DNA from: an uncultured Desulfuromonadales bacterium
Lineage (GTDB): Bacteria; Desulfobacterota; Desulfuromonadia; Desulfuromonadales; Geopsychrobacteraceae
Length of the DNA stretch: 7,175 bases
Direction: 5' to 3'
NCBI GenBank assembly: GCA_945787295.1
Contig: CALZHQ010000110.1
Span: forward strand, 1-7,175
Shown: positions 1 through 5,733 of the stretch, piece by piece
Position numbering within the stretch: position 1 is the first letter of the stretch
How the letters are laid out: every line of letters starts with the position of its first letter
The notes under the pieces: model-generated
What the model was told of the DNA's origin: nothing
Seen by the model: only the letters and a program-made list of their open reading frames with translations
Databases searched by the model: none
Made by a program: the position numbers and the translations under genes

Positions 1-995
1 CCGAGCAGTTTCCGTTGTCGATCTTCTGCTAAGACGGACACCTGATTGTGATAGCGCCCAAGATAATCTTCGGCGCCAGCCGCCTGATGACCGGAAAGTA
101 CCGAGCCGGAAATCACCCGCTGTTCGCCCTCATGCAACTGCTCTGTGGTCAGCTCCGCCAAACAGGCGCCGATGCGGGTGCGAATCAAGCGCGGCTCTTT
201 CACCCCCGGCCCGGCGAACGAAATGATCCGTTCGGTGAGTAACCGGCCGGTTAAAAACAGATGGCCGATGGCAATGACATCCTGATAACCGATGTGCCAG
301 ACACAGCGCTGCTGATCGACCTTTTCCAGAAAATGGATATGGGTGCCGACCAGCCCGGCCGGATGACAGCCGACAAATTCGCTGACCGTAATCCCTGGCG
401 TATCCCCGGTCTGCAACTGCGGCGTTTTACACAGATAGGTTTTACCATCAGTCAACTGGCAAACGACTCTCAGGCCGGTGTTAAACTCCCTGCTTTTTTC
501 GCTGAGCGCAATCTGCGGGTCGGCCGCCAGAGGATTACTGTCGGTGGCGGTCACAAAGATCGCCGCCGGACGAGTTCCGGGCTCAGCCACTTTACTGTAG
601 GGACGGGTGCGCAGCGCAGTCCAAAGGCCTGATTTCAGTAGTTGTGTTTCGATCTGTTGCGCCGATAATTGCTCGTCCGATATGCGGGCGAAACTCTCTT
701 CTCCATCACCGGAGAGCTCGATCACCAGCGATTGGAACGCCCGCCGCTCTCCGCGATTGATGGCGACCACCCGGCCGGAACCGGGGGAGGTATAGAGGAT
801 TCGGGGATGTTTCTTGTCGGAGAAGAGCGCTTGCCCCAGACTGACCTGGTCACCCTCGGCAACCAGCAGGGTCGGCTTCATATCCTGGTAGTCGCGGCCA
901 AGCAGGGCAACGTGCCGAACAGCCGGACCCTCAGTCAACTGCGTTCGAGGGATACCACTCAGTGGGATATCGAGCCCTTTGTTGATTTCAATCAT
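1..995 (-). CDS. nqrA: Na+-translocating NADH:quinone reductase subunit A (NqrA), 3' end outside window
   Basis: NqrA is the peripheral, cofactor-free cytoplasmic subunit of Na+-NQR, the inner-membrane complex that oxidises NADH, reduces quinone and pumps Na+; it is linked to quinone binding. I translated the minus strand by hand: it starts [14 protein letters not shown] and is open for 331 codons to the window edge. The family is about 445 residues, so roughly the last quarter is missing here. Family stretches are plain: HVALLGRDY (28-36), INRGERR (79-85), [13 protein letters not shown] (211-223), [12 protein letters not shown] (240-251), [16 protein letters not shown] (262-277), SGSVLSG (296-302) and [14 protein letters not shown] (311-324). 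The ATG at 995 is fixed by an in-frame TAA two codons upstream. The ribosome site is weak (GAAAG, 8 bases upstream). nqrA normally heads nqrABCDEF, so nqrB should follow just beyond the left edge. It lies 51 bases after uspE. Confidence 0.96.
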   Translation of the reverse strand, partial: MIEINKGLDIPLSGIPRTQLTEGPAVRHVALLGRDYQDMKPTLLVAEGDQVSLGQALFSDKKHPRILYTSPGSGRVVAINRGERRAFQSLVIELSGDGEESFARISDEQLSAQQIETQLLKSGLWTALRTRPYSKVAEPGTRPAAIFVTATDSNPLAADPQIALSEKSREFNTGLRVVCQLTDGKTYLCKTPQLQTGDTPGITVSEFVGCHPAGLVGTHIHFLEKVDQQRCVWHIGYQDVIAIGHLFLTGRLLTERIISFAGPGVKEPRLIRTRIGACLAELTTEQLHEGEQRVISGSVLSGHQAAGAEDYLGRYHNQVSVLAEDRQRKLL

Positions 996-1015
996 GATTT
1001 AAGCTTTCAGGCGAT

Positions 1016-1025
1016 GTAGCGCTAC
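1016..1025. repeat. 10-bp perfect palindrome in the uspE-nqrA gap
   Basis: GTAGCGCTAC is fully self-complementary and sits 20-30 bases upstream of the nqrA start. No T-run follows on either strand, so it is not an intrinsic terminator. It could be a protein-binding site or a small leader hairpin that tunes nqrA translation. It is short enough to be chance. Confidence 0.25.
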
Positions 1026-1046
1026 CGGAGCAGATTTCTTTGCTAT

Positions 1047-1979
1047 TTATAAGCTCACCGGGCTTTTGAAGCCGGACGGCTTGATCGTCAAGATCGAACA
1101 CCGGGCTTTGCCGAGCACGGATTCCGCCGTGTTGCCGATTATCAGACCGGGAATCCCGGTCCGAGCGACAGTCCCCATAACCAGCAGGTCGGAATGCTTT
1201 TGCTTAATGAAATCGAGGATAACCTTGCTGCCGGCCCCCTTGATCAAGTGACCCTTGAACCGGTTCTCCGGTTGTTGGAAAGGCTCGACTGCTTCTTCCA
1301 GCCAGGCTTTATGCAGTTTCTTTTCCTGGGCTTCCATCTCGGCAATCTCGGCATCGCTCATATTGTAGCGCGGCCCTTTGAGCGTTCCTTCGGCAAAAAA
1401 TTTCCATGCATAGAGCACATCCAACTGAGCGTTTTCACGCCGCGCCAGTGACGACGCCAGTTTCAGAATTTCATATTGCAGCTTAACACGCTCGACCTCG
1501 GTCGGATTAGGGTCGATGGCGGCCAAAATCCGCGAAAAATTCTTCCGCTTGCCGCCGTTTATGATCCAGACCGGACAGGGGCATTTGCGCAACAGACGCA
1601 TATCAACACTTGCAAGAGGCATCTGAACCCCATAATTCTCCTTGATTTTAATGACCAGATCAAAATCGTGCTTGAGAACCTGATATATTGTTTCGAACGG
1701 CGAAGAAGCCGGGATGATGATCTTCTGCGCCAAAGGCACACTGGCATTCTGCAACAGCTCATCAACTTCAAAGCGGACCTTTTCTTCCAGCGCCGCTTCG
1801 ATCTGCTCAAGCTTGCTTTTACTGAGAAACAGTTTTCCCGGCTTCGGGACCGGTTCATAGGCCGCCAGTAAAGACAACGCAGAACCATTCGTCTCCGCCA
1901 GCGCTATGGCTCTCGCTAAAGCAAAGGCATCCGATTTCTGACCACTGCAAACGAAAAGTATATTCTTGAACCTATCCAT
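1047..1979 (-). CDS. uspE: Tandem-domain universal stress protein, UspE-like
   Basis: A 310-residue cytoplasmic protein with two Usp (Rossmann-like) domains, close to the usual UspE length. Domain 1 (about 5-140) opens with FKNILFVCSG and ends with LLRKCPCPVWII (129-140). Domain 2 (about 147-300) opens with NFSRILAAIDPNP and ends LLVMGTVARTGIPG followed by IGNTAESVL. The tail, IKPSGFKSPVSL, is typical of UspE. The nucleotide motif of domain 2 (GxxG, nine residues, then G-S/T) is only partly kept: G269, A272 and G282-N283. Nucleotide binding is therefore uncertain. UspE-type proteins act in general stress survival, but no enzymatic activity is established. The start at 1979 is preferred over a position 15 codons upstream because AGGAGAG lies 5 bases before it and the protein begins exactly at the first strand of the fold. 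It reads toward nqrA with a 51-base gap, so co-transcription is plausible. Confidence 0.92.
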   Translation of the reverse strand: MDRFKNILFVCSGQKSDAFALARAIALAETNGSALSLLAAYEPVPKPGKLFLSKSKLEQIEAALEEKVRFEVDELLQNASVPLAQKIIIPASSPFETIYQVLKHDFDLVIKIKENYGVQMPLASVDMRLLRKCPCPVWIINGGKRKNFSRILAAIDPNPTEVERVKLQYEILKLASSLARRENAQLDVLYAWKFFAEGTLKGPRYNMSDAEIAEMEAQEKKLHKAWLEEAVEPFQQPENRFKGHLIKGAGSKVILDFIKQKHSDLLVMGTVARTGIPGLIIGNTAESVLGKARCSILTIKPSGFKSPVSL

Positions 1980-1984
1980 ACGTG

Positions 1985-1991
1985 CTCTCCT
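1985..1991 (-). promoter_or_regulatory. Ribosome binding site deciding the uspE start
   Basis: AGGAGAG on the minus strand, 5 bases before the ATG at 1979. It is the strongest Shine-Dalgarno match in this part of the window and argues against a longer N-terminus. Confidence 0.8.
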
Positions 1992-1995
1992 GGAT

Positions 1996-2024
1996 ACTAT
2001 CGACCTGAAAAGCAGACATTTCAA
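1996..2024 (-). promoter_or_regulatory. Candidate sigma-70 promoter of uspE
   Basis: On the minus strand TTGAAA (2024-2019, five of six consensus) is followed by a 17-base spacer and GATAGT (2001-1996, four of six). The start of transcription would fall close to the ribosome site, giving a very short leader. That is workable but lowers confidence. If real, uspE and possibly nqrA are transcribed separately from psiE. Confidence 0.4.
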
Positions 2025-2027
2025 GAA

Positions 2028-2067
2028 AAGAGCCGACCTTTTTGCGCTGAAAATTCCGTAGGCTCTT
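2028..2067 (-). repeat. 7-bp inverted repeat with 26-base loop upstream of uspE
   Basis: AAGAGCC (2028-2034 on the plus strand) pairs with GGCTCTT (2061-2067). Read on the minus strand the second arm runs into TTTTCTT, so it could back up the psiE terminator. It also lies immediately upstream of the candidate uspE -35, so it could be a regulatory dyad. The large loop makes a strong hairpin doubtful. Confidence 0.25.
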
Positions 2068-2072
2068 GCCGA

Positions 2073-2095
2073 TAAAAACCAACGCAGCCGCTGCG
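2073..2095 (-). terminator. Intrinsic terminator-like hairpin after psiE
   Basis: On the minus strand CGCAG-CGG-CTGCG (2095-2083) is followed by TTGG and a run of five T (2078-2074). It begins 8 bases after the psiE stop. The stem is only 5 bp but GC-rich, and the T-run is in the right place. It would separate psiE from uspE. Confidence 0.5.
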
Positions 2096-2102
2096 GCGCG
2101 AG

Positions 2103-2564
2103 CTACTTAATGGTCCCCTTCCCCGTACCCCGGTCCTCAGTAAAATAAAACACCAGCCAATAGGCGATCGCCATTGCCAGCGTTACCCCTGCAGTCGCCC
2201 AGACATAATCGGGCGATATTTCATCGTAATCGAGAATAATGACTTTCCGAGCGATCGCCATCAGTGCAGTCGCCAAAACAATTTTCACGTGGATTATATC
2301 GTCACGCAGGTAAATGATGATATTGACAAATATTTCGATGGCAATCAGCACCGCCATAAAAGCCCCGAAAGTGGCCAAAATATCGTTTATCGTCAGCATC
2401 AAAAAGGGCGGTGTGACCAACTTCTGATACAAAACCCAGCAGACATCTGCCACCCCCAAAAGGATAACAGCAGTCATTAAAACAGCAAGAACTTTGACCG
2501 CAACGTGGATTATTTTGCGTAGAAACTGAACCAGAGGTTCTTTAGAGTTATTTAAATCGTCCAT
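2103..2564 (-). CDS. psiE: PsiE-family four-helix inner-membrane protein
   Basis: A 153-residue integral membrane protein. Hydrophobic segments fall at about 20-46, 61-86, 92-111 and 119-141, with a basic tail ending GTGKGTIK. The stretch from about 77 to 113 (EIFVNIIIYLRDD, then IHVKIVLATALMAIARKVIILD) is the signature of the PsiE family: a charged loop between helices 2 and 3, then the conserved ARK and LD. E. coli PsiE (about 136 residues) is induced by phosphate starvation, but its molecular role is unknown, and many homologues have no known link to phosphate. The ATG at 2564 is chosen over an in-frame TTG ten codons upstream because AAGGA lies 6 bases before it. It is alone in its transcript unit: 376 bases separate it from the regulator gene upstream and a hairpin follows it. 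Confidence 0.88.
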   Translation of the reverse strand: MDDLNNSKEPLVQFLRKIIHVAVKVLAVLMTAVILLGVADVCWVLYQKLVTPPFLMLTINDILATFGAFMAVLIAIEIFVNIIIYLRDDIIHVKIVLATALMAIARKVIILDYDEISPDYVWATAGVTLAMAIAYWLVFYFTEDRGTGKGTIK

Positions 2565-2796
2565 TTCCTGTCCTTTATCCTTCAACCAGAACAAAGTCTC
2601 TACAAATTATCTCGCTTTGCTGGCTCAGGCCTGGTTCCCAGTATGACAGACTTAAACAATATTAGTGTATTGAGGGATTAAAACCGATTAGTGCAAAAAA
2701 TAATGACGCGCAATTCCTTACCACTTGAGTAACAATATAATCTAAATCAAGGCATAAGTCATCAGATTCCTGAACACAATTGGCCACTTAGACTCG

Positions 2797-2805
2797 ATTA
2801 TAGCA
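2797..2805 (-). promoter_or_regulatory. Perfect extended -10 element pointing to psiE
   Basis: The minus strand reads TGCTATAAT, an exact TGnTATAAT. No good -35 lies 16-18 bases upstream, which extended -10 promoters can tolerate. Transcription would start near 2790 and give psiE a leader of about 225 bases, or produce a separate small RNA. A match of this length can arise by chance in AT-rich DNA. Confidence 0.35.
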
Positions 2806-2822
2806 AGCCGTCGGGGCTTTGC
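2804..2822. repeat. Small GC-rich dyad overlapping the extended -10
   Basis: AAGCC (2806-2810) and GGCTT (2816-2820) pair around GTCGG, and the stem lengthens by GC/GC (2804-2805 with 2822-2821 region) across a one-base bulge. No T-run follows on either strand. Its overlap with the TG of the extended -10 suggests an operator rather than a terminator, but it is small. Confidence 0.25.
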
Positions 2823-2940
2823 ACCGGACTTAAATACAACAAATCGCATACAAATATTCCTTCACGATCTGCATTCCCAACAACGCACTCCTCAGCTAAC
2901 GGGGACGTCACCTTCGTTTTCGGACAACGCCCTTACACTG

Positions 2941-3339
2941 CTACATTTTTTCATGCAGAATACCATCAATCCGATCGCGATAGCTGACAATCTCATCCCG
3001 TAACGATGCCAGGTTGGCAATCTTTTTATCGACCTTGGCGATATGTTCGTCAAGAATCTCCAACAGCTTTGGCGTAATGGTATCAAAATCCTGCTGGTTG
3101 ACATCGAAATGCTCGGCCAGCTCCTGCATCTCTTTCAGGGAAATCCCGAGCTCCTTCAGCTTGAGGATAAATTTCAGCCGCAGCACGTCATCCCGCTGAT
3201 AATTACGCGCCCCACTGCCGGTCCGCTGCGATGCTCCCATCAGTCCGATTTCTTCATAATAGCGGATGGTTCTGGCGGTGATCCCCAGTTGCTTCGCCAG
3301 TTCACCGATCTGAATCGATGCTGCCTGCTTATCGCTCAT
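2941..3339 (-). CDS. MerR-family transcriptional regulator, cysteine-free, LiuR-like
   Basis: A 132-residue DNA-binding protein. The N-terminal winged helix-turn-helix is textbook MerR: IQIGELAKQLGITARTIRYY (9-28) followed by EEIGL (29-33). The second half is a long dimerisation coiled coil (about 82-125) with a short C-terminal tail. There is no cysteine anywhere, so it is not a mercury, copper, zinc or redox sensor of the CueR/SoxR kind. Size and lack of a ligand domain resemble LiuR-type regulators of branched-chain amino-acid and fatty-acid degradation. The ATG at 3339 is preferred over an in-frame upstream ATG at 3402: AAGGGTGG lies just before it, and the upstream start would overlap the likely promoter and operator. 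It is divergent from the Fe-S oxidoreductase gene with 186 bases between starts, and probably controls it and itself. The effector is unknown, perhaps an acyl-CoA. Confidence 0.9.
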   Translation of the reverse strand: MSDKQAASIQIGELAKQLGITARTIRYYEEIGLMGASQRTGSGARNYQRDDVLRLKFILKLKELGISLKEMQELAEHFDVNQQDFDTITPKLLEILDEHIAKVDKKIANLASLRDEIVSYRDRIDGILHEKM

Positions 3340-3393
3340 AGGCCACCCTTTGTAGCGTGCCGAAGATTGCTGCGGAATATATTGCTGATCGTC

Positions 3394-3422
3394 ACAATAC
3401 ATATTAACGTCTACGTAAACAA
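3394..3422 (-). promoter_or_regulatory. Candidate promoter of the MerR-family gene
   Basis: On the minus strand TTGTTT (3422-3417) and TATTGT (3399-3394, four of six) are separated by 17 bases. The 16-base palindrome lies almost wholly between them, which would place the regulator on its own promoter. The leader would be about 48 bases. Confidence 0.4.
3404..3419. promoter_or_regulatory. Candidate MerR-type operator, 16-base ACGT palindrome
   Basis: TTAACGTCTACGTAAA reads as two ACGT half-sites around CT, with TT and AA at the outer ends. Only one pair inside the arms fails to match. It lies in the divergent region between a MerR-family gene and its likely target. As I recall, LiuR-type MerR proteins use palindromes built on ACGT, which supports the assignment; this is memory, not a search. 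Confidence 0.6.
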
Positions 3423-3434
3423 CAGCAAGAAAGT

Positions 3435-3467
3435 TTTACAGCGATCGAGAAAAAAGTCGGGTATTAT
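3435..3467 (+). promoter_or_regulatory. Weak candidate promoter of the Fe-S oxidoreductase gene
   Basis: TTTACA (3435-3440, five of six to -35) and TATTAT (3462-3467, five of six to -10) are separated by 21 bases. That is too long for an ordinary promoter but in the direction of the stretched spacers (19-20) of MerR-activated ones. However, the palindrome at 3404-3419 lies upstream of this -35 rather than inside the spacer. Low certainty. Confidence 0.25.
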
Positions 3468-3525
3468 TGTGCGGCAAAGTGATTCAATCTGTTCCTCAGC
3501 TCTATTCAATACAATTGGATAATAT

Positions 3526-5511
3526 ATGGAATATACACGGGAAATCTACTGGAACATAGGCCACGACCTGTCGGTGCTGCTGCCGATGTACCTGCTCAGC
3601 TTTGCTGCCATTGCGGTACTGATCAATCAGTTCATGCAGCGGATCAATACATACCGGCAGGGGCAGCCGCTCGACCGCACCGACCAACTCCCGAAGCGCA
3701 TCCGCATGGCACTGCGCAACAGCTTCAGTCAAAAGCAAGTCATGCGCGAACCTTTCCCCGGCGGCACCCATGCCCTGTTCTTCTACGGGTTTCTGTTACT
3801 GACCATCGGCACCACCCTGATATTTATCCAGGCCGACCTGACCGATCCATTGTTCGGTATCAGGTTCTTGACCGGCCCCTTTTACCTTGGTTTCTCGCTG
3901 GTGCTCGATCTGGCCGGACTGGCCGCCATTATCTGTCTGTTCGGTTTCGCCGTGCGCCGTTTCATCATCCGCCCCCCGGGACTGGAAAATAAGATCGATG
4001 ATTACATCTCTCACCTACTGCTGCTGGCTATCCTGGTCAGTGGTTTTCTGATCGAAGGCTTACGCATGGCGGTCACAGAACTCAGCACCCCTTTGGCTGG
4101 CTGGTCACCGGTCGGGCTGCTGGTGGCGAAAAGCTTTGCCAGCTTTGATGAGACAACCCTGCGCAGCCTGCACTCCAGTCTCTGGTGGTTGCACCTACTG
4201 CTGGTGGTCGGCTTCATCGCCGCCATCCCGTTCAGCAAGCTGCGTCACATCTTCACCACCAGCAGCAACTACCTGTTCGCTGATCTCGGCCCGACCGGCA
4301 AGCTGGCCACCATCGACCTGGAGGATGAAGCGGCTGAAAGCTTCGGCGCGGCCAGGTTTCAGGATCTGAGCTGGAAGGACATCTTTGACGGCGATGCCTG
4401 CACCCAGTGCAAACGCTGCCAGGATCGGTGCCCGGCCTGGGCGACCGAAAAACCATTGTCACCGATGACCATCGTCAAACAGATCGGCAAGGTAGCTCAC
4501 TATCAACCGGAGACCAGTCTGATCGAGATCTGCGAGAAGGATGCGCTCTGGGCCTGTACCACCTGCTTTGCCTGCCAGGACATCTGTCCGGCGAGTATTG
4601 AGCAGGTCAACAAAATCATCGCGATGCGCCGCAACCTGGTGCTGATGGAAGGCGAATTCCCCGGCGATGAGGTGATGACGGCGATGGAGAACACCGAAGT
4701 CAACGGCAACCCGCTGGGGATGAATTTTGCCGGTCGCGGCGACTGGGCGGAAGGCTTGCCGGTGGTCAGTATCGCCGATGATGCCGATGTCGACATCCTC
4801 TATTTTGTCGGTTGTTACGCCTCCTTCGACAAACGCAATCAAGCGGTCGCCAAGGCCTTTATCCAGCTCTGTAGCGCGGCCAACATCAAGGTCGGCATCC
4901 TCGGCAAGGGCGAGAAGTGCTGCGGTGAGCCGATGCGCAAGATGGGCAACGAATATCTCTACCAGATGCAGGCGACGGAAAATATCGATCAGATGAATCG
5001 CTCCGGGGTAAAGAAGGTGGTCACGAGCTGCCCCCATTGCTACAACACTTTGGCCAAGGATTATCGGGATCTCGGCTTCGACCTCGAAGTCCAGTCCTAT
5101 ACCCTGTTTCTGCTTGAGCTGGTTGAAAGCGGACTGATCAATCTGCGACCTGCGGAAGACCATTGCACCTACCACGATTCCTGTTATCTCGGCCGGCACA
5201 ACAATATCTACGCCGCGCCGCGCCAGTTGCTAGAGGCAGCCGGGATCAAACTGACCGAGATGGACAAGCATGGCAGCGAAGCCTTCTGCTGCAGTGCCGG
5301 CGGCGGCCGGATCCTGGCCGACGAAACCCTCGGCAGCCGGATCAACGTCAAGCGTTCGCAGATGGCGGCCGAAACCGGCGCAGCGACCCTGGTCTCCAAC
5401 TGCCCCTTCTGCCTGACCATGTTCGAAGATGGCATCAAGGGTGCGGAACTGGAAGAACAGCTGCAACCGAAAGATCTTGCTGAAATTCTTGTGGAAAGAC
5501 TGCAGGTCTGA
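3526..5511 (+). CDS. Membrane-bound Fe-S oxidoreductase with two CCG domains, ETF:(mena)quinone oxidoreductase (EMO)-like
   Basis: A 661-residue fusion. Five hydrophobic segments (about 14-37, 82-102, 117-145, 160-182, 214-238) form a NarI-like cytochrome b domain; H82, H163, H216 and H223 are possible haem ligands. A ferredoxin domain follows with two 4Fe-4S motifs: C292, C295, C298, C302 and C344, C347, C350, C354. Then come two CCG (HdrB/DUF224-type) domains: C430, C465-C466-G467, C502, C505, and C553, C588-C589-S590, C626, C629. Serine replaces the usual glycine in the second motif. This order is that of EMO/EtfD-type proteins, which take electrons from reduced ETF (fed by acyl-CoA dehydrogenases) and reduce menaquinone in the inner membrane. 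Other members of this fold family pair with lactate or glycolate oxidation, so the ETF role is inferred. The ribosome site is weak (GGA, 6 bases upstream). No etfAB or acyl-CoA dehydrogenase gene is in the window. It is divergent from the MerR regulator. Confidence 0.9.
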   Translation: MEYTREIYWNIGHDLSVLLPMYLLSFAAIAVLINQFMQRINTYRQGQPLDRTDQLPKRIRMALRNSFSQKQVMREPFPGGTHALFFYGFLLLTIGTTLIFIQADLTDPLFGIRFLTGPFYLGFSLVLDLAGLAAIICLFGFAVRRFIIRPPGLENKIDDYISHLLLLAILVSGFLIEGLRMAVTELSTPLAGWSPVGLLVAKSFASFDETTLRSLHSSLWWLHLLLVVGFIAAIPFSKLRHIFTTSSNYLFADLGPTGKLATIDLEDEAAESFGAARFQDLSWKDIFDGDACTQCKRCQDRCPAWATEKPLSPMTIVKQIGKVAHYQPETSLIEICEKDALWACTTCFACQDICPASIEQVNKIIAMRRNLVLMEGEFPGDEVMTAMENTEVNGNPLGMNFAGRGDWAEGLPVVSIADDADVDILYFVGCYASFDKRNQAVAKAFIQLCSAANIKVGILGKGEKCCGEPMRKMGNEYLYQMQATENIDQMNRSGVKKVVTSCPHCYNTLAKDYRDLGFDLEVQSYTLFLLELVESGLINLRPAEDHCTYHDSCYLGRHNNIYAAPRQLLEAAGIKLTEMDKHGSEAFCCSAGGGRILADETLGSRINVKRSQMAAETGAATLVSNCPFCLTMFEDGIKGAELEEQLQPKDLAEILVERLQV

Positions 5512-5518
5512 GCACTAA

Positions 5519-5527
5519 AAAGGAGGT
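5519..5527 (+). promoter_or_regulatory. Orphan strong Shine-Dalgarno sequence
   Basis: AAAGGAGGT-like sequence (AAAAAGGAGGTG spans 5516-5527) lies 5-16 bases after the oxidoreductase stop. The next ATG is at 5548, 20 bases away, and opens only 13 codons before a TGA at 5587-5589. No normal gene uses it. It may be a remnant of a lost downstream gene or lead a tiny peptide. Confidence 0.3.
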
Positions 5528-5597
5528 GCGTTCCCAGAGCGGCGCCTATGAAGCATGGTGCGACAACGTCGACCGGAACTGACGGATGACGAAGCTG

Positions 5598-5626
5598 CTG
5601 TCAAGCCTGACTGAGAAGCTTAACAG
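5598..5626 (+). terminator. Hairpin after the oxidoreductase gene, weak terminator candidate
   Basis: CTGTCAAGC (5598-5606) and GCTTAACAG (5618-5626) pair over 9 positions with one mismatch around an 11-base loop. The following RNA is U-rich but interrupted (TTGATATTATT). It ends directly at the -35 of the protease promoter, so it may instead bind a regulator. Confidence 0.3.
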
Positions 5627-5655
5627 TTGATATTATTCAGTTCTTTCTTTAGTAT
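5627..5655 (+). promoter_or_regulatory. Sigma-70-like promoter of the protease gene
   Basis: TTGATA (5627-5632, five of six), a 17-base spacer, then TAGTAT (5650-5655, four of six). Predicted transcription start is near 5662, a leader of about 72 bases containing the stem-loop at 5670-5706. CAGTT recurs at 5624, 5638 and 5658 around the promoter. Confidence 0.5.
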
Positions 5656-5669
5656 TTCAGTTGTCCTGT

Positions 5670-5706
5670 AAGCCATATGAACACAAACCTTGAGTTCATA
5701 TGGCTT
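5670..5706 (+). repeat. 13-bp perfect inverted repeat, leader stem-loop of the protease gene
   Basis: The left arm AAGCCATATGAAC (5670-5682) pairs perfectly with GTTCATATGGCTT (5694-5706) around an 11-base loop. No T-run follows on either strand, so it is not an intrinsic terminator. It starts about 8 bases after the predicted transcription start and ends 16 bases before the ribosome site. It could protect the 5' end of the mRNA, or act as a DNA operator. Confidence 0.7.
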
Positions 5707-5722
5707 CTCCATAATTCAGCCT

Positions 5723-5728
5723 GGAGGG
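5723..5728 (+). promoter_or_regulatory. Ribosome binding site deciding the protease start
   Basis: GGAGGG lies 5 bases before the ATG at 5734. An in-frame ATG at 5677 lies inside the stem-loop and has no ribosome site, and the extra 19 residues would precede the zinc ribbon without any family look. Confidence 0.8.
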
Positions 5729-5733
5729 CAACA

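Larger units (their letters stand above)
2565..2940. other. 376-base non-coding interval between the MerR gene and psiE
   Basis: Neither strand carries a convincing gene here: stops are frequent, the base composition is more AT-rich than the flanking genes, and no RNA family is recognised. It must hold the end of the regulator transcript and the psiE promoter. Visible elements are an extended -10 at 2797-2805, a small GC-rich dyad at 2804-2822, and a single CTGTCAT word on the minus strand near 2645. No clear intrinsic terminator for the regulator gene is seen. Confidence 0.6.

Noticed and set aside
261..1019. Several plus-strand open frames of 60-125 codons
   Set aside because: All are antisense to nqrA, whose minus-strand reading matches the family throughout.
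1476..1888. Open frames on both strands inside the stress-protein gene
   Set aside because: They are shadows of the UspE frame; their composition is Arg/Cys/Ser-rich without any recognisable domain.
2642..2652. Possible Pho box upstream of psiE (CTGTCAT on the minus strand)
   Set aside because: Only one half-site is present; the second repeat at the required spacing does not match on either side, so PhoB control is not supported.
2730..2752. CTTGAG ... TCAAGG dyad resembling an FNR/Crp-type site
   Set aside because: The half-sites are too far apart for the usual FNR or Crp spacing, and the inner bases do not match.
3340..3402. Upstream in-frame ATG adding 21 residues to the MerR-family protein
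   Set aside because: It would start within the candidate promoter, has no ribosome site, and the extra residues are not part of the MerR fold.
4459..5199. Open frame of 246 codons on the minus strand
   Set aside because: It is the antisense of the oxidoreductase gene, has no family-like motifs, and the plus strand carries an unmistakable protein with Fe-S motifs.
5677..5733. Upstream in-frame ATG adding 19 residues to the protease
   Set aside because: It lies inside the leader stem-loop without a ribosome site, whereas GGAGGG precedes the ATG at 5734 and the zinc ribbon starts right there.
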